Below, in pieces: positions 17,261 through 26,312 of a stretch of 50,678 nt of DNA. Origin of the DNA: Ignavibacteriales bacterium UBA1304. Its GTDB lineage: Bacteria; Bacteroidota; Ignavibacteria; Ignavibacteriales; Ignavibacteriaceae. Each line of letters starts with the position of its first letter. The first letter of the stretch is position 1. Both the position numbers and the translations under genes were made by a program. The DNA lies in the NCBI GenBank assembly GCA_002307295.1, contig DBTY01000015.1, positions 1 through 50,678 on the forward strand, written 5' to 3'. The notes beneath the pieces were generated by a model. The model worked only from the letters and a program-made list of their open reading frames with translations, was not told where the DNA came from and made no database searches.

Positions 17261-17923
17261 TTACTTCTTCTTGGAAAAACTAATTTTGTTTTCATTACCG
17301 TTAACTAAGCGAACCAGGTTCTTTCTGTGCGTGTATATAACAAGAAGCGAAAGACCAATGATGAACGGCAAAAGCGTAGAATATCCGGGGATATCAACAT
17401 GAAAAATATTTTCTCTTACTATTAATGTAAGCGGAACTGCAATAGCGGCTAATACAGAACCGAGCGAAATATATCTGGAAAAAACGACGACTAAAACAAA
17501 TACTCCGAGAGCTACAAGCATGTCGACAGTTGCAACTATAATAAGCATGCCAAGCGCGGTCGCAATTCCTTTTCCGCCTTTGAAGTTTGCAAAGACAGTC
17601 CAGATATGACCAATAACAGCTGAAAGTCCGGCAATAATCTGAACTAAAGTAAAGTCGTCAAAAGGAGTCGCATTTTCAAAAGGCATATTGCCATAGTGAA
17701 GACGCGCTACAAATACGACTGCTATTACTCCTTTAAGAGCGTCAAGTAGGATAACCAATAAGCCGTATTTCCAGCCCATAACGCGATAAACGTTAGTGCC
17801 GCCGGCATTTCCGCTTCCGTGTTCGCGGATATCAATACCTCTTACTAGTTTACTAATAATAATACTTGTTGGTATAGAGCCAACTAAGTAGGATAAAAGC
17901 ACTATTACTGCCATTAAATACAT
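17261..17923 (-). CDS. plsY: Acyl-phosphate:glycerol-3-phosphate acyltransferase
   Basis: PlsY moves an acyl group from acyl phosphate to glycerol 3-phosphate at the inner membrane. The family motifs are present: GSIPTSIIISKLVRGIDI with REHGSGNAGGTN close behind, FANFKGGKGIATALG in the middle, and the C-terminal VIYTHRKNLVRLVNG. About five membrane-spanning segments can be read. It is the first gene of the unit with gpsA and recG and has a probable promoter 35-65 bases upstream. Confidence 0.96.
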   Translation of the reverse strand: MYLMAVIVLLSYLVGSIPTSIIISKLVRGIDIREHGSGNAGGTNVYRVMGWKYGLLVILLDALKGVIAVVFVARLHYGNMPFENATPFDDFTLVQIIAGLSAVIGHIWTVFANFKGGKGIATALGMLIIVATVDMLVALGVFVLVVVFSRYISLGSVLAAIAVPLTLIVRENIFHVDIPGYSTLLPFIIGLSLLVIYTHRKNLVRLVNGNENKISFSKKK

Positions 17924-17957
17924 AAAGTTATCGATCCTAAAATTTCAATTTGCTTAG

Positions 17958-17987
17958 CTAAAATAACTAATTTTACGTAAAATACAA
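17958..17987 (-). promoter_or_regulatory. Probable plsY promoter
   Basis: On the minus strand TTG (17987-17985), 19 bases, then TATTTTAG (17965-17958) match the Bacteroidota consensus except for one base (TTAG for TTTG). Its position just ahead of plsY supports it; the match itself is modest. Confidence 0.4.
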
Positions 17988-18083
17988 ACGACAAATCTGA
18001 TACACTATTATCGGAATGAACATAGGAATTATTAGAGCCCCTTATGCTTATGGCGACTCTGTAAACACAACTCATTTTAAAAT

Positions 18084-18111
18084 AACAGCAGGGCCATTCA
18101 GCCCTGTTGTT
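18084..18111 (-). terminator. queA-ispD terminator
   Basis: An 11-base stem with one G-T pair (AACAGCAGGGC with GCCCTGTTGTT) closes a six-base loop. On the minus strand it is followed by TTATTTTAAAA. It lies 22 bases after the ispD stop. Confidence 0.75.
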
Positions 18112-18133
18112 TGAGAATAAATTTATTAAAAGA

Positions 18134-18814
18134 CTAAGCCTTTTTCATCAATCGTTTGAAAACGTCAATGTCGTCGGCCGTAGTTATTTTAAAATTAAGC
18201 AGAGAGCCTTCCACAATGTTAACCATAAAACCCGCGTTTTTTGCAAGCGCAGACTCGTCAGTCCCGATAAAGTTTTCAGCTTTCGCTTTTTCAAATGCAA
18301 CCATCAGATCGGCATACTTAAAAATCTGCGGCGTCTGCACATAATAAACAGTATCCCTGTTTATATAATTTTCAACACATCCGTCACCGTTAATTAGAGT
18401 ATCCCGCGCTTTTATACAGACCACAGCGTTTCCTTTTTTCTTGGCGGCAATAATAGCTTCGCTTAATATTTTAGCCGATAAAAAAGGTCTGGCCGCGTCG
18501 TGTACAAGAACAATGTCAGTCTTTTTTGCCTGAATGGCAGAGAGCGCATTAAAAACGGAATCCTGCCTCTCTTTGCCGCCAGGTATTATCTGAGAAATTT
18601 TATTTAACTTATACTTTTCTTTTATTTTCAAAAGTTTGTTAAAATAACAAGGTTCCGCTGCAATAATAATTTCGTCAATAAGCGGCGACTTCTGAAATAC
18701 TTCCAAAGTATAAACAATAATTTCCTTTCCAAAAATTTTGAGATATTGCTTTGGTAAATTTTTACCAGTCCGTTTTCCTTTCCCACCTGCAGGAATGATT
18801 GCAAAAGTTCTCAT
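18134..18814 (-). CDS. ispD: 2-C-methyl-D-erythritol 4-phosphate cytidylyltransferase
   Basis: IspD attaches CMP to methylerythritol 4-phosphate, the third step of the non-mevalonate isoprenoid pathway. The nucleotide-binding N-terminus IIPAGGKGKRTGKNLPKQYL matches the family, followed by GGKERQDSVFNAL (79-91) and VLVHDAARPFL (103-112). The 226-residue length is normal. The start overlaps the end of queA by four bases. Use of the MEP route fits the proposed lineage. Confidence 0.95.
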   Translation of the reverse strand: MRTFAIIPAGGKGKRTGKNLPKQYLKIFGKEIIVYTLEVFQKSPLIDEIIIAAEPCYFNKLLKIKEKYKLNKISQIIPGGKERQDSVFNALSAIQAKKTDIVLVHDAARPFLSAKILSEAIIAAKKKGNAVVCIKARDTLINGDGCVENYINRDTVYYVQTPQIFKYADLMVAFEKAKAENFIGTDESALAKNAGFMVNIVEGSLLNFKITTADDIDVFKRLMKKA

Positions 18815-19845
18815 AGAAGAAGCATTGCGTCGCCATAGCTTAAGAACCTGTAATTTTCTTTAAGCGCTTTTTTGTAGCACTTCATAATCAGATCTGTATC
18901 TGAGAACGCCGCGACTAACATAATCAATGTTGATTCCGGGGAGTGGAAATTAGTAATAAGTCTTTTCACAATTTTAAATTCATAAGGAGGGAAGATAAAT
19001 TTATCCGTCCATCCTCTATTGGCCTTAACTAATCCTTCGGCGGTAACGCTTGTTTCAAGAGCTCTTGTAGCGCTGGTGCCTACTGCAAACACATTGTGTT
19101 TATTAAGGATGGCTTTATTAATTTTTTCCGCCGCCTGAACTGTAATATCAAAATACTCGGAATCCATTTTATGCTTGGTAAGGTCTTCAACCTCTACAGG
19201 TCTGAATGTTCCTAACCCAATATGCAAGATGACCGGAACGACTTCAACTCCTTTTTTCTTTAGTTTTTCCAAAAGTTTAGGAGTAAAATGAAGCCCGGCA
19301 GTCGGAGCTGCAACAGAGCCGTCTACGCGCGCATAAACAGTCTGATAGTCTTCTTTATCTGCGGCTTCTGGTTCCCTTTTAATATAAGGGGGCAAAGGAG
19401 TATAACCAATTTTTTCGACTGCTTTATAAATATTGCCTGGCTGGTTAAACCTTACGGTTCTACCGCGGGAAGTTGTATTATCAATAACCTCGCACCAAAG
19501 TTTATCGTTAAAATATATTTTATTCCCGATTCTAACTTTTCTAGCAGGGTCTACAATAACGTCCCAGATACACTCGTCGGCATTTAATTCTCTTAAAAGA
19601 AAAACTTCTATTTTAGCGTTGGTCTTCTCTTTTTTGCCGTATAATCTTGCCTGGAATACTCTTGTTTCATTAACGACAAGAACATCCCCTTTCTCCATAT
19701 AATCTACTACGTCGCTAAACACTTTATTTTCTGCAACCTGAGTTTCCCTGTTAATAACCATTAGTTTGGCTTTATCGCGCGGGGTAACCGGATGTTTTGC
19801 AATACTGGTTTTAGTAAGATTATACTTGAAATCAGATAATTTCAT
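18811..19845 (-). CDS. queA: S-adenosylmethionine:tRNA ribosyltransferase-isomerase
   Basis: QueA transfers and rearranges the ribosyl part of S-adenosylmethionine onto preQ1-modified tRNA, forming epoxyqueuosine. Recognised stretches are the N-terminal FKYNLTKTSIAKHPVTPRDK, GDVLVVNETRVFQARLYG, APTAGLHFTPKLLEKL, LHIGLGTFRPVEVEDL and the C-terminal ITNFHSPESTLIMLVAAF. At 344 residues it is complete. It is a third queuosine gene, about 10 kb from queC-queF, paired here with ispD. Confidence 0.96.
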   Translation of the reverse strand: MKLSDFKYNLTKTSIAKHPVTPRDKAKLMVINRETQVAENKVFSDVVDYMEKGDVLVVNETRVFQARLYGKKEKTNAKIEVFLLRELNADECIWDVIVDPARKVRIGNKIYFNDKLWCEVIDNTTSRGRTVRFNQPGNIYKAVEKIGYTPLPPYIKREPEAADKEDYQTVYARVDGSVAAPTAGLHFTPKLLEKLKKKGVEVVPVILHIGLGTFRPVEVEDLTKHKMDSEYFDITVQAAEKINKAILNKHNVFAVGTSATRALETSVTAEGLVKANRGWTDKFIFPPYEFKIVKRLITNFHSPESTLIMLVAAFSDTDLIMKCYKKALKENYRFLSYGDAMLLL

Positions 19846-19883
19846 TTTACAATTTCCTTCATAGTTAACATTTAGTAATCAAT

Positions 19884-19907
19884 AGGAGGCGCTAAAAAGC
19901 GCCTCCT
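19884..19907 (-). terminator. ppdK terminator-like hairpin
   Basis: A perfect 10-base stem (AGGAGGCGCT with AGCGCCTCCT) has a four-base loop, 37 bases past the ppdK stop. On the minus strand it is followed by ATTGATTACTAA, without a proper T run. Termination may therefore be partial, allowing read-through to queA, which begins 39 bases further on. Confidence 0.6.
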
Positions 19908-19943
19908 GCTTTGCCAATTATTCGCCTAATTGAATTAAGAGGC

Positions 19944-22739
19944 TTATTTCTTTTTTTGAGCCGACTTTTTGCTCTTCTGTACAGCTTTTTTTGCCGCCGG
20001 CTTCTTGCCGGACTGGAGTTCTTTAACAACGGCAATTGCTGCTGCAAGTCTTGCAATTGGCACTCTGAAAGGCGAACAGCTTACATAATTCAAACCGGAT
20101 CTATGACAGAATTCTACGGAAGAAGGCTCTCCTCCGTGTTCTCCGCAAATACCGACTTTCAAATTAGGTCTTACGCTTCTACCTTTTTCGGTTCCAATTT
20201 TAATTAACTGACCTACGCCCTTTTGGTCGAGCGCTTCAAACGGATCGTTAGGCAACAATTCCTTTGCGACATACAACGGCAGGAACTTGCCTGCGTCGTC
20301 TCTCGAAAGTCCAAATGTTGTCTGAGTAAGATCGTTTGTTCCAAAGCTGAAAAATTCCGCTCTTCCGGCTATTTCGTCAGCTGTGAGGGCGGCACGAGGC
20401 AGCTCAATCATCGTACCTACCATATAATTAATTTTTACGCCTTTTTCTTTCATTACTTCGGCGGCTGTTTTTCTTACAATATCTTCCTGAAGCTTAAATT
20501 CTGATACGTCGCTTACAAGAGGAATCATAATTTCTGGTTTAACTTTTATTTTCTCTTTTGCTGCGTCGCAAGCCGCTTCAAAAATAGCGCGCGCCTGCAT
20601 CTCTGTAATCTCCGGATAAACGACTCCCAAACGGCAGCCTCTGAAACCCAGCATCGGGTTAAATTCATGAAGGCTTGCAATTTTTTCTGTCAGCTTAAGA
20701 ATAGGCATATTTAACGCCTTAGCTAATGCGTCTATCTCTCTTTCCTGATGAGGCAAAAATTCATGCAACGGAGGGTCCAATGTGCGAATTGTAGTCGGGC
20801 GGTCGCCCATAACTTTAAACAATCCATAGAAATCTTCTCTCTGCAGAGGCAGCAATTCGGCAAGAGCTTCTTTTCTTGCTTCAATCGTCTCGGCTACAAT
20901 CATTTTTCTTACGGACATTATTCTATCTCCGCCGAAGAACATATGTTCGGTTCTACACAAACCGATTCCTTCCGCGCCAAAAGCAATTGCATTAGCGGCC
21001 TGATCAGGCTGATCTGCATTTGTTCTGATAGTTAGTTTTCTAAAACTATCAGCCCACGTCATTAAGCTGTTATAGGTTTGGAAAACTTTGGAATCTTTTG
21101 CGGCAATGGTTTTGCTGATTAAAACCTGTATAACTTCAGATGGTTTTGTCTCAAGTTTGCCTATAAGAACTTCGCCGGTCGAACCGTCGATAGAAATATA
21201 ATCGCCTTCGTTCAATACGGTATCAACCCCTTCGGCTCCGACTGTTCTTTCTTTGTAATTAATTATCAACTTTCCGCAGCCTGCAACGCAGACTTTGCCC
21301 ATCTGACGGGCTACTAAAGCGGCATGAGAAGTCATTCCTCCGCGAGCGGTTAAAATACCTTCCGCAGCGTTCATTCCTTTAATATCTTCTGGAGAAGTTT
21401 CTATACGAACAAGAATTACTTTTTCGCCATGTTTGGCCATTTCTTCAGCGTCTTCAGCCGATAAAGCAATTTTACCTGAAGCGGCTCCCGGCCCAGCGTT
21501 TAAGCCTTTAGCCAGCAACTTGCCTTGTTCAATAGCAATTTTCTTTTCGTTCTGGTCAAAGATTGGTCTTAACAGCTGATTCAACTGTATTGGCTCTATT
21601 CTTAAAAGAGCCTGTTCTTTTGTGATTAATTTTTCTTTAACCATATCAACAGCCATTTTGACTGCGGCAAAACCTGTTCTCTTGCCTATGCGGCATTGAA
21701 GCATCCAAAGTTTGCCCTGTTGAATTGTAAACTCAATATCAAGCATATCTTTATAATGCTTTTCTAAAATATTGCGAATTCCGTCAAGCTGTTTATAAAG
21801 TTTAGCGTTGTCTTTTTTTAACTCCGAAATTGGAAGAGGGGTTCTAATACCCGCTACAACGTCTTCTCCCTGAGCGTTAAATAAATACTCTCCGTAGAAA
21901 ATATTTTCTCCGGCTGCAGGATCGCGGGTAAACGCTACGCCTGTGCCCGATTCTTCGCCCATATTGCCAAATACCATTGACTGCACGCTGACTGCGGTTC
22001 CCCAGCTTGCAGGAATATCATTTAATTTTCTGTAAACAATCGCTCTTTCGTTCATCCATGAACCGAACACTGCGCCTATCGCTCCCCATAGCTGTTCCAT
22101 CGGATTATTTGGGAAAGCATGCCCGGTTCTTTCTTTTATTGCAGCTTTAAACTCTTCAACTAATTCCTTCAAGTCTTCAGCGGATAATTCCGTATCCAAC
22201 TTAACGTTTTTCTCGCGCTTTTTATTCTCAAGGATTTCTTCAAATGGATCCGGGTCGTGTTTATCAACAGGCTTTAAACCTAAAACAACATCGCCATACA
22301 TTTGAACAAACCTTCGGTATGAATCAAAAGCGAATCTTGGGTTATTAGTATTTTTAATTACTCCCTGAACTGTAACGTCATTAAGACCAAGGTTGAGGAT
22401 TGTATCCATCATGCCAGGCATAGAAGCTCTTGCGCCGCTTCTGACAGAAACTAAAAGAGGGTTGTTTGGATCGCCAAATTTTGCCCCCATTTCTTTTTCG
22501 ATCTTTTTAAGAGAAGCTTCCACCTGATCCTTCAACTCCTTCGGGTACTTTTTCTTATTATCATAAAAATAAGTACATACTTCTGTGGTAATCGTAAAGC
22601 CGGCAGGAACAGGTAATCCGATGTTTACCATTTCGGCCAGGTTTGCGCCTTTACCGCCAAGCAAATTCTTCATGTCTGCTTTTCCTTCAGCTTTTTTGCC
22701 GCCAAAAAAGTAAACATACTTGTTGTTTTTACTTGCCAT
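19944..22739 (-). CDS. ppdK: Pyruvate, phosphate dikinase with lysine-rich tail
   Basis: PPDK interconverts pyruvate + ATP + phosphate and phosphoenolpyruvate + AMP + diphosphate. The three domains are visible: the N-terminal nucleotide-binding part beginning FGGKKAEGKADMKNLLGGKG, the swivelling domain with catalytic His in GGMTSHAALVARQMG, and the PEP-binding barrel with MIELPRAALTADEIA and the catalytic Cys region VSCSPFRVP. At 931 residues it is longer than the usual 870-910. The excess is a final stretch rich in Lys and Ala (KKPAAKKAVQKSKKSAQKKK) that resembles histone H1-like tails and is not part of the enzyme fold. A GAGG site precedes the ATG. It follows lpxK by 48 bases. Confidence 0.96.
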   Translation of the reverse strand: MASKNNKYVYFFGGKKAEGKADMKNLLGGKGANLAEMVNIGLPVPAGFTITTEVCTYFYDNKKKYPKELKDQVEASLKKIEKEMGAKFGDPNNPLLVSVRSGARASMPGMMDTILNLGLNDVTVQGVIKNTNNPRFAFDSYRRFVQMYGDVVLGLKPVDKHDPDPFEEILENKKREKNVKLDTELSAEDLKELVEEFKAAIKERTGHAFPNNPMEQLWGAIGAVFGSWMNERAIVYRKLNDIPASWGTAVSVQSMVFGNMGEESGTGVAFTRDPAAGENIFYGEYLFNAQGEDVVAGIRTPLPISELKKDNAKLYKQLDGIRNILEKHYKDMLDIEFTIQQGKLWMLQCRIGKRTGFAAVKMAVDMVKEKLITKEQALLRIEPIQLNQLLRPIFDQNEKKIAIEQGKLLAKGLNAGPGAASGKIALSAEDAEEMAKHGEKVILVRIETSPEDIKGMNAAEGILTARGGMTSHAALVARQMGKVCVAGCGKLIINYKERTVGAEGVDTVLNEGDYISIDGSTGEVLIGKLETKPSEVIQVLISKTIAAKDSKVFQTYNSLMTWADSFRKLTIRTNADQPDQAANAIAFGAEGIGLCRTEHMFFGGDRIMSVRKMIVAETIEARKEALAELLPLQREDFYGLFKVMGDRPTTIRTLDPPLHEFLPHQEREIDALAKALNMPILKLTEKIASLHEFNPMLGFRGCRLGVVYPEITEMQARAIFEAACDAAKEKIKVKPEIMIPLVSDVSEFKLQEDIVRKTAAEVMKEKGVKINYMVGTMIELPRAALTADEIAGRAEFFSFGTNDLTQTTFGLSRDDAGKFLPLYVAKELLPNDPFEALDQKGVGQLIKIGTEKGRSVRPNLKVGICGEHGGEPSSVEFCHRSGLNYVSCSPFRVPIARLAAAIAVVKELQSGKKPAAKKAVQKSKKSAQKKK

Positions 22740-22787
22740 GTCTTTCTTTCCTCTTTTTGTTATTTATACAACATAAATACCGCCGGG

Positions 22788-23846
22788 CTAATTGCGCGAA
22801 CTCGTATTTATTTTATTTATTATAAAGTTGTCAAACTCATTTTTGTCATCAAATTCCAATTCAATTTTTAGATAGTATATATCTATATCATCCAATTGTT
22901 TTGAAAACTGAACAAGTTTTACTGCATCTTTATGAGTCGTGATCACAGAATGAGCATTTACAGAGTAAAATTCTTTTCTTATTTTTTGAACTTCTTTTTC
23001 GCAATATCGTTTATGATCTTTAAAGATTAAATTATTCAAAGTCGAGATATTATTTTGCTTCAAAGCGTTTAAAAATGAAAACGGCTTTGCAATTCCGCAG
23101 ACGACAAGGCTTTTCTGGCCTTCAAAATCGCTTATCTTATAGAATGAGCGTCTTTTCACGTCTACGAAACCAACTGATTTATAATGAGCAAAGAATACTT
23201 TCTTATTTTTAAGATATTTATCGAATTGAGCGGGTATTTCGCTCTTTTCGCTAAACTTTCTGTTTATTATTACGGCGTCCGCGCGTTCAATTGAGCTAAA
23301 GCCCTCGCGAAGGTTGCCTGTAGGCAAAAGTAAATGACTGAGTTCTTCATTACAGGTTAGAAATTTCTGCTCAATGATCAGAAGATCAATATCGCGATAA
23401 ATCCATCTGTGCTGAAATGCGTCGTCTAATACTATTGCTTCCACGCCCGTATCGCTTATCAAACGGCTTGCGCCTTGTACCCGATTTTCCGACACTCCTG
23501 CCGGAACGTTACACTCGTCGACGGTTAGGTATATTTCATCTCCGCTTTGTTCTACCGTCGTTTTTATTTCGTTACCATCCGAAACTAACAAATACCCCTT
23601 AGTTTTTCTTCCATAACCGCGGCTCAGAACTCCGCCTTTTATGTTTTTAGTCTTAAGGAGATTACTTATATATATCACAAGGGGAGTTTTTCCGGAACCT
23701 CCCACATTCAGGTTTCCTGTAGAAATTATTTTAGCGTTTACTTTTCTGCTTTTAAATATTCCTCTATCAAACAGATAATTTCTGATTAAAATTATCAGAG
23801 TATATACAGGAACAAAAGGTAAAAGTAAAATTCTTAATAGCTTCAT
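22788..23846 (-). CDS. lpxK: Tetraacyldisaccharide 4'-kinase
   Basis: LpxK phosphorylates the 4' position of the lipid A disaccharide. The N-terminal hydrophobic anchor is followed by the Walker A GNLNVGGSGKTPLVIYI (near residues 44-60) and by SRGYGRKTKGY and LDDAFQHRWIYRDIDLLII. The frame could open at a TTG at 23894, overlapping the previous gene. The ATG at 23846-23844 gives 352 residues beginning MKLLRILLLPF, the usual form, so I use it. It stands directly after the DUF374 acyltransferase and lpxB, giving a lipid A cluster. Confidence 0.93.
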   Translation of the reverse strand: MKLLRILLLPFVPVYTLIILIRNYLFDRGIFKSRKVNAKIISTGNLNVGGSGKTPLVIYISNLLKTKNIKGGVLSRGYGRKTKGYLLVSDGNEIKTTVEQSGDEIYLTVDECNVPAGVSENRVQGASRLISDTGVEAIVLDDAFQHRWIYRDIDLLIIEQKFLTCNEELSHLLLPTGNLREGFSSIERADAVIINRKFSEKSEIPAQFDKYLKNKKVFFAHYKSVGFVDVKRRSFYKISDFEGQKSLVVCGIAKPFSFLNALKQNNISTLNNLIFKDHKRYCEKEVQKIRKEFYSVNAHSVITTHKDAVKLVQFSKQLDDIDIYYLKIELEFDDKNEFDNFIINKINTSSRN

Positions 23847-23868
23847 ATCATTTTTTTTCCGGACATTC

Positions 23869-24528
23869 TCAAACCTGACTTTTTGCCTTCTCAAGCAATT
23901 GGTTCATTTTATTTTCACAGTCCAAAATCACTTTGGAAATTTCTTCCCGTCCTAAATTTTTAGCCACATAAACCGGATCAGAATAAATAAAATCGACCGT
24001 AGAAAACAGCTTTGGTATTTCAAATTTATCCCAGCTTCCAAGAACTCTTTTTTTCTGGTTATTCACTGCGCATAAAAACACAGGGATACCGGTTCTCATG
24101 GCGCAGATAATAGCGCCCGCTTTAAATACGTGAAGCGGTCCTTTAGGTCCGTCTGGAGTAATACAAATTGTGCGTTTATTCCTGGCGTTAACCAACAATA
24201 ATTTCAACGCTTCGCCGCCTCCGTCGTTGCTTGAACCTCTCACCACGTCATATTTCCATTTTTCAAGAAGCCGGGCTAAAAGTCCGCCGTCTTTACTTTT
24301 ACTTACTAACGCGACCAAATTTTGTTCGCGGTGCACGTACCATGGAATAAGCATTGAACCGTGCCAAAACGCAAGAACGAAATTTTCATTCTTTGCAAGC
24401 ATCGCCTCTATTCCGCCGGAATTGATCTTCCTGATTTTCAAAGTATCGCAATAGATACCAGCCAGAGCGCTAATCAAAAAATTACCAATAAAGCGGAGAA
24501 AATTCTGTTTTATTTTTTTATGCGTCAT
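23869..24528 (-). CDS. DUF374 lysophospholipid acyltransferase family protein
   Basis: The 219-residue protein shows the DUF374/LPLAT pattern: FVLAFWHGSMLIPWY with the catalytic His-containing WHG in place of HX4D, KSKDGGLLARLLEKW, RGSSNDGGGEALKLLL and TPDGPKGPLHVFKAGA. This family is related to lipid A late acyltransferases (LpxL/LpxM). It occurs beside lpx or kdtA genes in many Gram-negative genomes. It lies between lpxB (11-base overlap) and lpxK. I infer transfer of an acyl chain to lipid A or a precursor; the acceptor has not been established from the sequence. Confidence 0.85.
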   Translation of the reverse strand: MTHKKIKQNFLRFIGNFLISALAGIYCDTLKIRKINSGGIEAMLAKNENFVLAFWHGSMLIPWYVHREQNLVALVSKSKDGGLLARLLEKWKYDVVRGSSNDGGGEALKLLLVNARNKRTICITPDGPKGPLHVFKAGAIICAMRTGIPVFLCAVNNQKKRVLGSWDKFEIPKLFSTVDFIYSDPVYVAKNLGREEISKVILDCENKMNQLLEKAKSQV

Positions 24529-25654
24529 TCATCAATAAGTGTATTCTTTGCGCCGCTTTTGCCGATGCGCCTGCGCTGCCTAGCAATTCTTTAATTTCGC
24601 CTAATTTGGCTATCGTAAACTCATAAAGAGTTTTATCGCTTAAAAATCTTTTGCTTTCGTTATAAATATTATCTGTAGTTAAATCGTTCTGTATTATTTC
24701 CGGCACAAGAGTTTTACCGTAAACTATATTTACCAGCCCTATATTTTTCACTTTTACTAATAGGCGTCCTATCAGATAAGTTAAAAAGTTAGTCTTATAT
24801 ACCACCACCATTGGAAGTTTAAAAAGAGCCGCTTCTAAAGTTGAAGTGCCTGATTTAATTATTCCAAAAGTAGAGTAGCTCATCAGTTCGTAAGTAAAAT
24901 CTTTAATTACTTTAAATTCGTCATTTCTACCCGGCAGTTCAAACGCATCCTCGTCAATGTTTGGCGAGCGTCCAACTACTACCTGCATGTTAAATTCTTT
25001 AGCTATTGCAAGAGCGGCGTTAACGCATTCGGGAAAAATTTCCTTCACTTCATGTTCCCGGCTGCCAGCAAGAATCAAAAGAATTTTTTTATCGTTATCT
25101 AAATTAAAACGTTCAAAAAAACTTTTTTTATCTAATAATTTATATTTGCTTATCTGGTCAATAAGCGGATGACCTACAAACTCGGCGTCTATATTGTGAT
25201 TTTTATAAAAATCGGCTTCAAAACGGAAAACCACAAGCATTTTGGTAATCAGCTTTTTAATTTTCTTTACTCTTCCAGCGCCCCAGGCCCATATTTGCGG
25301 AGAAATATAATAGATGAGTTTAACGTTGAGGGCTTTTAATTTTTTTGCTATGCTAAGGTTAAAACCAGGGTAATCGATTAATACGACAGTAGTTATTTTT
25401 TTCTCAATTATATAATCAATTAGGGTTTTACGGACTTTTTTAATGTGCGGTAAATGTTTAATTACTTCGGCAAAACCCAAAAAAGACATACTTTTAATAT
25501 GATAAATCAGCTCCATTCCTGCAGCCTTCATTTTATCTCCGCCAACCCCGCTGATAATTAGCCCGGGTTCAATCTTTTTTAGTTCTTCCACCAGTAAAGC
25601 TCCATGCAAGTCGCCGGAAGCTTCGCCGGCAATTAACATTATTTCACTACTCAA
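24518..25654 (-). CDS. lpxB: Lipid-A-disaccharide synthase
   Basis: LpxB is a family 19 glycosyltransferase that joins UDP-diacylglucosamine and lipid X. The diagnostic LIAGEASGDLHGALL opens the protein, followed by VLIDYPGFNLSIAKKLK, YYISPQIWAWGAGRVKKIKK, GSREHEVKEIFPE and KSGTSTLEAALF. At 378 residues it is complete. The start is TTG at 25654, overlapping the TGA of the previous gene, with AGG about seven bases upstream; the next ATG is five codons later. Confidence 0.95.
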   Translation of the reverse strand: MSSEIMLIAGEASGDLHGALLVEELKKIEPGLIISGVGGDKMKAAGMELIYHIKSMSFLGFAEVIKHLPHIKKVRKTLIDYIIEKKITTVVLIDYPGFNLSIAKKLKALNVKLIYYISPQIWAWGAGRVKKIKKLITKMLVVFRFEADFYKNHNIDAEFVGHPLIDQISKYKLLDKKSFFERFNLDNDKKILLILAGSREHEVKEIFPECVNAALAIAKEFNMQVVVGRSPNIDEDAFELPGRNDEFKVIKDFTYELMSYSTFGIIKSGTSTLEAALFKLPMVVVYKTNFLTYLIGRLLVKVKNIGLVNIVYGKTLVPEIIQNDLTTDNIYNESKRFLSDKTLYEFTIAKLGEIKELLGSAGASAKAAQRIHLLMNDA

Positions 25655-26238
25655 ATTTTACCTATAATCCATATTAAAATGAGAGTAACCGTCACAAAAC
25701 TGAATGCCTGTAAAGTTCTTTTTTCTGAACGAAACCCAGCGCGTAAATTAAAAGCCGGCTGAGCAAGTTTTTCGTCTTTATAAGATGATATACGCGGAAT
25801 AAAGCGCGGAACATTCTTGCTGTATTTCTCGTAATTTTCGCCAAATGCTTTGATAAGATATCCTTCTTCGGCCTTTACAATATTATAATACTGAAAAGCG
25901 AAAAAGAGAAACGCTACAATCTGAAGATATGGGAATAAGGAATATGACATGACGCCAATACCTAGGTACAACAGGATGTTGCCAAAATAAAGAGGATTCC
26001 TAAGGTGACCGAACGGACCGCTAATTACTAAATACGTCCCGCCTACGTCGCCTGTAGTGCGCGTTTCGCTGCCAGCCCAGCTTACTCCCCATAGCCGCAT
26101 AAACTCGCCGAAACAAGCTATTACGAAACCTATTATCAAACTCCAGATATTCGCCCGCTGGAATGCCAGCATAACTATTATAAAAGGAATGGGCGTATAA
26201 CTGCGGTACTTAAAAATCTTTCCGGCTAAATTTTGCAT
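25651..26238 (-). CDS. Isoprenylcysteine carboxyl methyltransferase-like membrane protein
   Basis: This 195-residue membrane protein has four to five hydrophobic segments. It carries the ICMT/PEMT-type cofactor region GPFGHLRNPLYFGNILLYLG and EEGYLIKAFGENYEKYSKNV, ending PRFIP. The R/H-NP-x-Y motif and the later E-E...F-G-x-x-Y-x-x-Y pattern bind S-adenosylmethionine in this superfamily. Bacterial members are diverse, and some may methylate lipids or small molecules. It precedes lpxB with a four-base overlap, so a lipid substrate is a reasonable guess, no more. A TATATTTG-like box lies at 26296-26303, but no TTG is found at the right spacing. Confidence 0.8.
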   Translation of the reverse strand: MQNLAGKIFKYRSYTPIPFIIVMLAFQRANIWSLIIGFVIACFGEFMRLWGVSWAGSETRTTGDVGGTYLVISGPFGHLRNPLYFGNILLYLGIGVMSYSLFPYLQIVAFLFFAFQYYNIVKAEEGYLIKAFGENYEKYSKNVPRFIPRISSYKDEKLAQPAFNLRAGFRSEKRTLQAFSFVTVTLILIWIIGKI

Positions 26239-26312
26239 ATTGTATTTTTCTATTAAAGTTAATCCTTAACTTTGAAAGTTACAAAATAAATTAAGCAAAT
26301 ATAAGTCTAAAT

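Noticed and set aside
18016..18114. A 32-codon plus-strand frame beginning MNIGIIRAPYAYGDSVNTTH.
   Set aside because: It runs through the queA-ispD terminator hairpin, has no ribosome site or promoter, and is too short to judge by composition.
26296..26303. TATATTTG box ahead of the ICMT-like gene, resembling a promoter.
   Set aside because: No TTG lies 19-21 bases upstream, and the site overlaps the region at the end of the HAD gene, where the operon appears continuous.
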